Below, one piece after another: positions 57,255-64,000 of a stretch of DNA of 64,000 nt. Under the pieces are notes generated by a model. That model was not told the origin of the DNA and made no database searches. It saw nothing but the letters and a program-made list of their open reading frames with translations. The translations under genes and the position numbers were made by a program. Each line of letters starts with the position of its first letter. Positions within the stretch are counted from its first letter, which is position 1. Source of the stretch: a virus; the IMG/VR virus record IMGVR_UViG_3300044701_003269, positions 110,187 through 174,186 of that record. One strand, 5' to 3'.

Positions 57255-59759
57255 ATGAAACTAGTAGATCCTTTAGCACAGTCTTTTTATGTTGAACCGG
57301 AAAGTGGCATTTTTGCCACTTCGGTAGACTTATATTTTTTCTCCAGAGACCCAGAGTTGCCAGTTACCGTTCAATTAAGACCTATGCAATTAGGTCTTCC
57401 AACTAATGAAGTTTACCCATTCAGTGAGGTAGTAATTGATCCTAAGGATATTCAAATCTCTTCTGATGCATCCTTACCAACTAGAGTTACTTTTGAGTCG
57501 CCGGTTTATCTTGCAGGAAAACAATTTCACGCATTAGCTATATTATCTGCATCAAATATCTATAATGTATGGATATCTAGACTGACGGAAATTGATGTTA
57601 GCACAAATAATTTGGAAGATGAGGAGCAAGTTTTAGTTTCAAAGCAACCATTAACAGGTTCTTTATTCAAATCACAAAATGGTGTTACTTGGAATCCAAG
57701 TCAACTTGAAGATCTAAAATTCAAATTAAACAGAGCTAATTTTGTCGGTAGTGGTAATATAAACTTCTATAACCCAGATCTTAGTCTTGGAAATAATCAA
57801 ATAGCAACCTTAGTCAAAGATTCTTTGGAATTAAATTCCAAAAAAATAAAGGTGGGTATAGGAACAACTATTGCAAATTCAAAATTACCTTCTTTGGGAA
57901 ATACGATTATTCAAGCAAATAGTAATGGAACGGGCAATTTTGTAGGTTCAGCGGGATCTGCATTTGGGGATCTTGGTATAATTAATTCCGGTATAGGATA
58001 TACACCATCATCTGGAGCTTTTGTCTTTAATAATGTTTCTCTAAGATCTATAACAGGTAGTGGAAGAGATGCAAAAGCAAATATTACAATTGAAAATGGA
58101 GTTGCTATTGCCGCGACTATTTCTAATGGGGGAATGGGATATTCTGCCGGAGATGTTGTTGGCATAACTAGCATAGGATCTCAAAATTTGGGAACAAATC
58201 TAAGACTATCTGTTTCTGAAATTTCCGGAGTTAACGAATTAATTATAGATCAAGTTCAGGGAGAATATATAACAGGAGTAGGAAATACTTTAAGATTTAT
58301 TAATAATGCCGGAGTAACTACAGATTTAAATGGTACTGGAGCAAATGTTATTATTCCTGCCGATGGAATTGAAGTTATAAATGATGGATTGAACATTAAG
58401 GTATATCATAAAAATCATGGAATGAACTCAACTCAAAATTTGGTATCAATAAGTAATGTTGCTTCTGATTTAAAACCTACTAAACTATCTTTTGATTATA
58501 GTTCTACATCAACAGACTCTATCTCAATAGAAAGTGTCGAAATCGCAAGTTTTGATATTTTTGAAAATGTATCTGTGGCAGCAACAAATCCTGGATATAT
58601 TAGAATAGAAAATGAAATTATTTCGTATACTGGAGTTAATACTTCAGTATCTCCACCAGTCCTAACAGGAATTACTAGAGCAGTAGATCAAACAAATTCG
58701 TTTAACTACACTGCAGGAACTCCTGTATACAAATACGAACTTTCATCAGTATCTTTACGCAGAATTAATAAAACTCACAACTTTGAGGACGTTACTATTG
58801 CTGATCCATATGATTTGGATTTTTACAATATAAAATTGGATATGAGTGATCAAGATGGTAGAATGGCAAATAGGACTTTATCTGTTGGACTTCCCAAATT
58901 ATTTTTAAACGAATCAAAATCTGCAGGTGGTTCTGAAATCAATGCCACACAAAATATACCATTTGAATTGGTAAGACCAGTAGTTCAAACACTAACATTA
59001 AGAGGTACAAATATAAATGCTTCTTTGAGAACGGTTAGCGGAAGTAGTATATCTGGTAATGAAATACCTTTTATTGATCAAGGATTTGAACCTATTAGTT
59101 TGGACGCAACTAATTATTTTTCAACACCAAGATTGGTTGGAGCAAAGATAAATGAAAATCTAAGAAATACAAATTTACCAGCTAATAAATCACTAACATT
59201 AAATTTAAATCTATCAACAACCAACTCTTATATTTCTCCGGTTATTGATTTGGATAGGGTTGGTATGATCTTTACTTCAAACAGAGTCAATAGTCCAATA
59301 TTAGACTATGCTACAGATGATAGAGTTTCTACTTTGAAAGATGATCCAACTGCTTTTGTTTATGCAACTAAACCAATTTCCCTAGAAACACCAGCATCTT
59401 CTATTAAGATAATTCTGACAGCATATATCAATACCTATAGTGATTTAAGATGCTTCTACTCAATAACGCAAGAACCAAATTCAGAATTAATTTATTTCCC
59501 ATTCCCAGGGCATACAAATTTAACTCCAAGCGGAGATGTAATTAATGTAGCGGACAGTAATGGTTTATCGGATAGAAGAGTTTCGAAGACAGATCAAGTT
59601 GGATTTGACAACGATTCTCTAACAGACTTTAAAGAATATGAATTTACCGTAGAAAATTTACCTTCCTTTAGATATTTTGGTATTAAGTTAATTGGAACTT
59701 CAACAAATCAGGCTTATCCACCAAGAGTAAAAGATTTAAGGGTAATTGCATTAGCATGA
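57255..59759 (+). CDS. Tail/baseplate structural protein (834 aa), DPLAQSF type
   Basis: The opening MKLVDPLAQSFYVEPESGIF followed by VDLYFFSRDPELPVTVQLRP is the signature I know from the second half of large DUF4815 proteins in other cyanophages. It contains GIGYTP and GGMGYSAGD modules and a NPGYIRIENEIISYTG module. C-terminal FRYFGIKLIGTSTNQAYPPR with VKDLRVIALA is typical. It probably assembles with the preceding protein. Confidence 0.8.
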   Translation: MKLVDPLAQSFYVEPESGIFATSVDLYFFSRDPELPVTVQLRPMQLGLPTNEVYPFSEVVIDPKDIQISSDASLPTRVTFESPVYLAGKQFHALAILSASNIYNVWISRLTEIDVSTNNLEDEEQVLVSKQPLTGSLFKSQNGVTWNPSQLEDLKFKLNRANFVGSGNINFYNPDLSLGNNQIATLVKDSLELNSKKIKVGIGTTIANSKLPSLGNTIIQANSNGTGNFVGSAGSAFGDLGIINSGIGYTPSSGAFVFNNVSLRSITGSGRDAKANITIENGVAIAATISNGGMGYSAGDVVGITSIGSQNLGTNLRLSVSEISGVNELIIDQVQGEYITGVGNTLRFINNAGVTTDLNGTGANVIIPADGIEVINDGLNIKVYHKNHGMNSTQNLVSISNVASDLKPTKLSFDYSSTSTDSISIESVEIASFDIFENVSVAATNPGYIRIENEIISYTGVNTSVSPPVLTGITRAVDQTNSFNYTAGTPVYKYELSSVSLRRINKTHNFEDVTIADPYDLDFYNIKLDMSDQDGRMANRTLSVGLPKLFLNESKSAGGSEINATQNIPFELVRPVVQTLTLRGTNINASLRTVSGSSISGNEIPFIDQGFEPISLDATNYFSTPRLVGAKINENLRNTNLPANKSLTLNLNLSTTNSYISPVIDLDRVGMIFTSNRVNSPILDYATDDRVSTLKDDPTAFVYATKPISLETPASSIKIILTAYINTYSDLRCFYSITQEPNSELIYFPFPGHTNLTPSGDVINVADSNGLSDRRVSKTDQVGFDNDSLTDFKEYEFTVENLPSFRYFGIKLIGTSTNQAYPPRVKDLRVIALA

Positions 59760-59765
59760 TAAATC

Positions 59766-59990
59766 ATGAACAAATCAAAAGTAGAAGGACACTCAAATCT
59801 AATTAGAGATGGTGAAACTAAAGCAATTATTAATACGAGCATGACGGACTATAACAACTATATTATGCAAAAAAAGTTAAAGGAAAAGGAAACTCAAAAA
59901 ATAAATTCAATTGAAAAAGAAGTTTCAAATATAAAAGATGACTTAAATGAAATTAAAAATCTTCTAAGGAGACTGGCAAATGAATCCTGA
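59766..59990 (+). CDS. Small conserved virion-region protein with coiled coil (74 aa)
   Basis: N-terminus EGHSNLIRDGETKAIINTSM is a pattern conserved at this place in T4-like cyanophages; the C-terminus is a coiled coil (INSIEKEVSNIKDDLNEIKN). Overlaps the next gene by 11 bases. Exact role unknown. Confidence 0.7.
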   Translation: MNKSKVEGHSNLIRDGETKAIINTSMTDYNNYIMQKKLKEKETQKINSIEKEVSNIKDDLNEIKNLLRRLANES

Positions 59991-60144
59991 GCAACTTGTA
60001 TTGGAAGATTTAAGTAAAAATTTTGAATATTTTAAAATGGCAGCGGAAATAGATTCTCTAGAAAATATTGAGGATGTTAAAAATGTTGCAAAATGTTATT
60101 TCAAATTGTACTTAAAGCAACAAGAAATTATTTCCAAATTTTAA
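59980..60144 (+). CDS. Hypothetical small protein (54 aa)
   Basis: MNPEQLVLEDLSKNFEYFKM..., all-alpha, with CYFKLYLKQQEIISKF. The ATG overlaps the preceding coiled-coil gene. Function unknown. Confidence 0.6.
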   Translation: MNPEQLVLEDLSKNFEYFKMAAEIDSLENIEDVKNVAKCYFKLYLKQQEIISKF

Positions 60145-60166
60145 GTCATACTATATGATATTTTTA

Positions 60167-60173
60167 CTAAATA
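60167..60173 (+). promoter_or_regulatory. Late promoter box before gp13
   Basis: CTAAATA, 19 bases before the gp13 start. A short inverted repeat TTCTA-AAAG-TAGAA follows directly, so the predicted start would fall inside it. Confidence 0.6.
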
Positions 60174-60192
60174 CTTCTAAAAGTAGAAATAA

Positions 60193-61041
60193 ATGGCTCA
60201 ACCATCTACCAGACAAGAATTAATTGATTATTGTAAGAGAAAACTAGGTGCTCCCGTTCTGGAAATTAATGTGGCAGACGAGCAAATAGAAGACTTGGTA
60301 GATGATGCTATTCAATTTTTCCAAGAGAGGCATTTTGATGGAGTTTACCCTACTTTTTTTAAATACAAATTAACTCAAAATGATATTGAAAGAGGAAGAG
60401 CAAGGGGAATAAATTCTTCTACTATTGGTATAACAACTACTAGTGTTTCAACATCGATTGCTGGTATTTCTACTACATTTAATTATGAAGAAAATGGAAA
60501 TTATTTACAAATGCCACCTTCAGTGATAGGAGTAAATAAGATTTTCCTTTTTGATGGTGCAAATAATATTACCAATAATATGTTCAGTGTTAAGTATCAA
60601 TTATTTTTAAATGATATTTATTATTGGGGGACGACTGAACTTCTGACTTATGCAATGGTAAAAACTTACCTCGAAGATTTAGATTTTCTCCTTAATACAC
60701 AAAAACAAATCAGATTTAATAAAAGGCAAGATAGATTATACTTAGATATTGATTGGTCTTCAGTAAGAAATGACCAGTATATTATAATAGACTGTTATGC
60801 AACTTTGGATCCAAATAGTTACAGTCAAGTTTGGAATGATTCTTTTATTAAACCATATCTAACTTCTCTGATTAAAAGACAGTGGGGACAAAATATGATG
60901 AAATTTAATGGAGTTAGACTTCCAGGTGGAGTGGAATTGAATGGAAGACAGATGTATGATGATGCTCAGAGAGAAATTGATATGTTGATGGAAAGAATGT
61001 CTAATACTTATGAATTACCACCTTATGATATGATAGGTTAA
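60193..61041 (+). CDS. 13: Neck protein gp13 (head completion)
   Basis: 282 residues (T4 gp13 309). STRQELIDYCKRKLGAPVLE then VADEQIEDLVDDAIQFFQER is the diagnostic N-terminus; MKFNGVRLPGGVELNGRQMY near the end is equally conserved. gp13 and gp14 close the DNA-filled head at the portal for tail attachment. Confidence 0.95.
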   Translation: MAQPSTRQELIDYCKRKLGAPVLEINVADEQIEDLVDDAIQFFQERHFDGVYPTFFKYKLTQNDIERGRARGINSSTIGITTTSVSTSIAGISTTFNYEENGNYLQMPPSVIGVNKIFLFDGANNITNNMFSVKYQLFLNDIYYWGTTELLTYAMVKTYLEDLDFLLNTQKQIRFNKRQDRLYLDIDWSSVRNDQYIIIDCYATLDPNSYSQVWNDSFIKPYLTSLIKRQWGQNMMKFNGVRLPGGVELNGRQMYDDAQREIDMLMERMSNTYELPPYDMIG

Positions 61042-61045
61042 TCAT

Positions 61046-62428
61046 ATGCTTAATCCATTTTTTCAACAAGGTTCTTTTGGTGAACAAAGTTTAATTCAGG
61101 ATTTAATTAACGAACAACTTAAAATATATGGCGTAGATGTATACTATCTTCCAAGAAAGTATATAACGGAAAAAACTGTAATTAAAGAAGTAATAGAATC
61201 AAAATTTGATATATCGCACCCCATTGAGGCTTACATCGATAATTATGAAGGTTACGGTGGCAATGGAACAATTTTATCTAAGTTTGGAATTCAAGATGTT
61301 GATGACTTGACCTTGATTATTTCTAAAGATAGATTTGACACTTATATTGCCCCTTTAATTAGAAATAATCCTAATATAAAGTTAGGAAATAGACCAAAGG
61401 AGGGTGACTTAATTTATTTTCCTCTTGGCGATAGACTATTTGAGATAAAATATGTAGAACACGAAAAACCATTTTATCAACTTCAAAAAAATTATGTTTA
61501 TGAATTGAGATGCGAACTATTCAGATATGAAGATGAAGATTTAGATACTAGCATTGATTTTATAGATGATAATGTAGTAAATGAAGGCTATATTCAAACT
61601 TTAACTTTAATTGGAGCTGGAGTAACTGCAACTGCCATAACCTCAGTAGTTAATGGTGGAGTAAGATCTATTAGAGTTACTAATAGAGGAAATGGATATA
61701 CATCCACACCACAAGTAGCAATATCTTCAGCACCTTTCGGTGGCAGGAATGCTGTTGGGGTTGCAACTATGATTAATAGTTTAGTTGATTGTGTTGGAAT
61801 AAAATCTTCAAGAGTTCAAGGTGTAGAACTTATAAATCCTGGAATTGGATATACTTTAGCTCCAAATGTAGTTTTTGTTGGTGGCGGCGGATCTGGAGCT
61901 GCAGCAACATCTGTGATAGGAAATGGATTGGTTGGAATTGTAACAATAACAAATGGTGGTTCTGGATATACTAATATTTCACCACCAACTGTTACTTTTA
62001 GCGGTCCAGGAATAGGGACAACAGCTATTGGATATGCGGTAGTAAATTCTTCGGGTTCTATATCGCAGATTAGAATTTTAGATGCTGGGGTTGGATATAC
62101 GACAGCACCTACTATAACAATCGAATCTCCATATTCATCTGGTATTGGCACATATAAATTTAATGAAGAAATTATTGGATCCATAAGTGGTTCTTCTGCA
62201 AAAGTTAAGTCGTGGAACGTTGTCAGTAGAGAATTAAAAGTTTCAATAATTACTGGAACTTTTGTTCCGGGAGAAATAATAACTGGACAAGATAGTGGTG
62301 CTACTTATGAATTGCGTGTATTAAATACTGATAATATTGTTGATCCATATGCCGATAATGATAATATAGAGGAACTTGCTGACACTATAATAGATTTCAG
62401 TGAAAATAACCCATTTGGAATGCCATAA
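61046..62428 (+). CDS. 14: Neck protein gp14, enlarged by GxGYT repeats
   Basis: 460 residues against 256 in T4. Residues 1-190 (NEQLKIYGVDVYYLPRKYIT, FGIQDVDDLTLIISKDRF, EGDLIYFPLGDRLFEIKYVE) are a clear gp14 core. About residues 200-365 contain four GxGYT..P repeats (NRGNGYTSTPQVAISS, NPGIGYTLAPNVVF, NGGSGYTNISPPTVTF, DAGVGYTTAPTITIES). The last part (LADTIIDFSENNPFGMP) is the usual gp14 C-terminus. So the repeats were inserted internally. Confidence 0.95.
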   Translation: MLNPFFQQGSFGEQSLIQDLINEQLKIYGVDVYYLPRKYITEKTVIKEVIESKFDISHPIEAYIDNYEGYGGNGTILSKFGIQDVDDLTLIISKDRFDTYIAPLIRNNPNIKLGNRPKEGDLIYFPLGDRLFEIKYVEHEKPFYQLQKNYVYELRCELFRYEDEDLDTSIDFIDDNVVNEGYIQTLTLIGAGVTATAITSVVNGGVRSIRVTNRGNGYTSTPQVAISSAPFGGRNAVGVATMINSLVDCVGIKSSRVQGVELINPGIGYTLAPNVVFVGGGGSGAAATSVIGNGLVGIVTITNGGSGYTNISPPTVTFSGPGIGTTAIGYAVVNSSGSISQIRILDAGVGYTTAPTITIESPYSSGIGTYKFNEEIIGSISGSSAKVKSWNVVSRELKVSIITGTFVPGEIITGQDSGATYELRVLNTDNIVDPYADNDNIEELADTIIDFSENNPFGMP

Positions 62429-62431
62429 ATA
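62424..62431 (+). promoter_or_regulatory. Late promoter box before gp15
   Basis: CATAAATA over the gp14 stop codon, 44 bases upstream of gp15. Confidence 0.6.
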
Positions 62432-62475
62432 TATTTTATTATAACTAAATTATAGTATTAACGAAGGATATAAAA

Positions 62476-63477
62476 ATGTTTGAATACTTTTACTACGAAA
62501 TCTTAAGAAGAACTGTTGTTTCCTTCGGTTCTTTGTTTAATAACATAACAATTAAACACGCAGATAATAGTGGTAATACTACTAGTATTATGAAGGTTCC
62601 TTTAGCTTATGGACCAACTCAAAAGTTTTTAGCTAGATTAGAACAGTCACCAAATTTAAATAAACCAGTTCAAATGAGTTTGCCTAGAATGTCATTTGAA
62701 CTTATTGGTTTATCATATGACTCTGCTAGAAAATCTACAACTACTCAAACTTTTATAACTTCACCAACATCAAATAAAAAACAAGAGAAAAAAGCATATT
62801 TACCTGTTCCATATAATTTGGATTTTGAACTAAGTGTGATGACCAAACTAAATGACGATATGCTACAAATAGTAGAACAGATTTTGCCATATTTTCAACC
62901 CTCATACACTATTACAATTGATCTAGTAAAGGAAATTGGTGAGAAAAGGGATGTTCCTGTTGTTTTGAATAGCATTAGTATGTCAGATGATTATGAAGGT
63001 GATTTTTCAACCAGAAGAGCACTAATTTATACACTAAGATTTACAGCAAAAACTTATCTCTTTGGACCAATTTCTACTGCATCTTCCGATATCATCAAAA
63101 AAGTATCTGTTGGATTTGTTGCTGGACACAAAACAGATACTCCATCTAGAGATCTTGTTTATAGTGTTGAAAAGAGAGCAATAAAAGACTATACGGGAGA
63201 AGTTACAACTACTCTATCCACAAATATTTCAGAAATTGATACCATCATTGAAGTTACTGATGCAACAAATATTCCTGAGAATAGTTATATTTACATCGAT
63301 GAGGAAGAAATTTTTGTAGATTCAAAAACAGGAAATAAACTAACGGTAATTAGAGGTGCAGACAATACGACAGCTGCAGAACATGTATCTGGAACTGGAG
63401 TTAAAAAGATAACTCAAGAAGATAATCAATTAATAGAAGTTGGTGACGATTTTGGATTTAGTGGTTCGCTATCATGA
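62476..63477 (+). CDS. 15: Tail sheath stabiliser and completion protein gp15
   Basis: 333 residues (T4 gp15 272). MFEYFYYEILRRTVVSFGSL, KVPLAYGPTQKFLARLEQSP and LPRMSFELIGLSYDSARK identify gp15. About 80 extra C-terminal residues carry NSYIYIDEEEIFVDSKTGNK and RGADNTTAAEHVSG, a module also found in the neighbouring tail proteins. gp15 caps the tail tube and joins the neck. Overlaps gp16 by 4 bases. Confidence 0.95.
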   Translation: MFEYFYYEILRRTVVSFGSLFNNITIKHADNSGNTTSIMKVPLAYGPTQKFLARLEQSPNLNKPVQMSLPRMSFELIGLSYDSARKSTTTQTFITSPTSNKKQEKKAYLPVPYNLDFELSVMTKLNDDMLQIVEQILPYFQPSYTITIDLVKEIGEKRDVPVVLNSISMSDDYEGDFSTRRALIYTLRFTAKTYLFGPISTASSDIIKKVSVGFVAGHKTDTPSRDLVYSVEKRAIKDYTGEVTTTLSTNISEIDTIIEVTDATNIPENSYIYIDEEEIFVDSKTGNKLTVIRGADNTTAAEHVSGTGVKKITQEDNQLIEVGDDFGFSGSLS

Positions 63478-63905
63478 AAATGACTAAAAAATTTGAAGAT
63501 TTAAACGAAACTTTTAATGTTTCCGGAGAAATAGTAGAAACAGAAAAAGTTTCTGAAATAAGCGTTCAAGAAAATAAAAATCCAGTTGATGATGTAAAAA
63601 AAGATTATGAGTATACAAGAGGAAATCTTTATTCCCTAATAGAGAAAGGTCAAGAGGCTATAAATGGAATTCTAGAACTAGCACAAGAAAGTGAAATGCC
63701 TAGAGCATATGAAGTTGCGGGTCAATTAATTAAAAATGTTGCAGATGCCACAGATAAATTGATGGACCTTCAAAAGAAATTAAAAGATGTTGAAGAAGAA
63801 AAAGTATCAAGGGGCCCAACTACAGTAAATAATGCACTGTTTGTTGGTTCGACTGCAGATTTGGCAAAGTTTCTAAAACAACAAACTGAAAATGAAAACA
63901 TTTAG
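63474..63905 (+). CDS. 16: Terminase small subunit gp16
   Basis: 143 residues. EYTRGNLYSLIEKGQEAING, the RAYEVAGQLIKNVADATDKL helix and NNALFVGSTADLAKFLKQ are the conserved gp16 features. It regulates and loads the gp17 packaging motor. Met3 is an equally good start. It overlaps the next frame by 14 bases. Confidence 0.95.
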   Translation: MKMTKKFEDLNETFNVSGEIVETEKVSEISVQENKNPVDDVKKDYEYTRGNLYSLIEKGQEAINGILELAQESEMPRAYEVAGQLIKNVADATDKLMDLQKKLKDVEEEKVSRGPTTVNNALFVGSTADLAKFLKQQTENENI

Positions 63906-64000
63906 GCAGTTTAAAGAAGAGTGGACTAATAAATATAAAAAGAGTATTGATTGCTCAAACCCAAAAGGTTTTTCTCAACGTGCTCACTGTGCGGCAAGAA
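63892..64000 (+). CDS. Protein with capsid-targeting-like start (cut by window end)
   Basis: MKTFRQFKEEWTNKYKKSID followed by CSNPKGFSQRAHCAARK. The MKTFRQF opening resembles T4 capsid-targeting sequences, and the C-x-N-P-K-G-F-S-Q-x-A-H-C motif recurs in cyanophage proteins. It begins where gp17 would be expected but does not look like a terminase start, so a small gene seems to sit between gp16 and gp17. The end is not visible. Confidence 0.6.
   Translation, partial: MKTFRQFKEEWTNKYKKSIDCSNPKGFSQRAHCAAR

Overview
The window looks like about 64 kb of a T4-like cyanophage genome (marine myovirus, Kyanoviridae-like). Three things support this. The right half carries a T4-order late structural run: gp25, gp6, a giant gp7-like protein, a gp8-like protein, two baseplate proteins, gp13, gp14, gp15 and gp16. 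T4-like late promoter boxes (TATAAATA / CTAAATA type) precede several of these genes. The left half has 2OG-Fe(II) oxygenases, glycan genes and a dense field of tiny overlapping genes, as is usual for cyanophages. The DNA is AT-rich and every gene I accept is on the + strand. I ran no database search; family names come from motifs I recognise.

Layout. 1-3.4 kb: two 2OG-Fe(II) oxygenases, a GH130-like beta-propeller enzyme and a TPR plus FkbM-type methyltransferase, ended by a terminator. 3.5-10.6 kb: a SprT-like metalloprotease, a possible papain-fold protein, a 403-residue conserved protein behind a consensus sigma70 promoter, then a tightly overlapped train of small genes. 10.6-21.3 kb: more small genes interrupted by three homing-endonuclease-like genes at 10686, 18136 and 20858. 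Each is preceded by an inverted repeat that encloses a late-promoter box. A basic Ala/Lys-rich protein at 19785 starts with a possible capsid-targeting sequence and has a similar upstream arrangement. 21.5-26.0 kb: an SF2 helicase, a PD-(D/E)XK-like nuclease, a beta-class DNA methyltransferase and a KxDG nucleotidyltransferase (ligase-like). 26.0-32.8 kb: small genes punctuated by a recurrent 34-bp promoter-like repeat, then a noncoding stretch with inverted TCAATAA repeats and consensus promoters. 32.9-35.0 kb: a family-2-like glycosyltransferase and conserved small genes. 35.0-64.0 kb: the late structural run.

Two regulatory systems stand out. The first is a 17-copy repeat, all on +, at 4.57-31.77 kb. 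It fits TTACTT-N16-TATAGT, and in 11 copies an ATG abuts the -10-like box, so a normal start point would fall after that ATG. In six of those copies a second in-frame Met lies exactly at codon 6. The second is a set of late-gene latches in front of the homing endonucleases and of the basic protein. The 5' arm of an inverted repeat lies upstream of, or overlaps, a late box, and the 3' arm ends at or a few bases before the start codon. Early read-through RNA could fold and hide the start, whereas late RNA would lack the first arm. Two of the latches show compensatory changes in their arms.

The structural proteins also share two recurring modules: a GxGYT...P repeat and a DDEII-like domain with R-G-x-x-x-T-x-A-x-x-H. 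These have spread through the gp7-like, gp8-like, 834-residue, gp14 and gp15 proteins.
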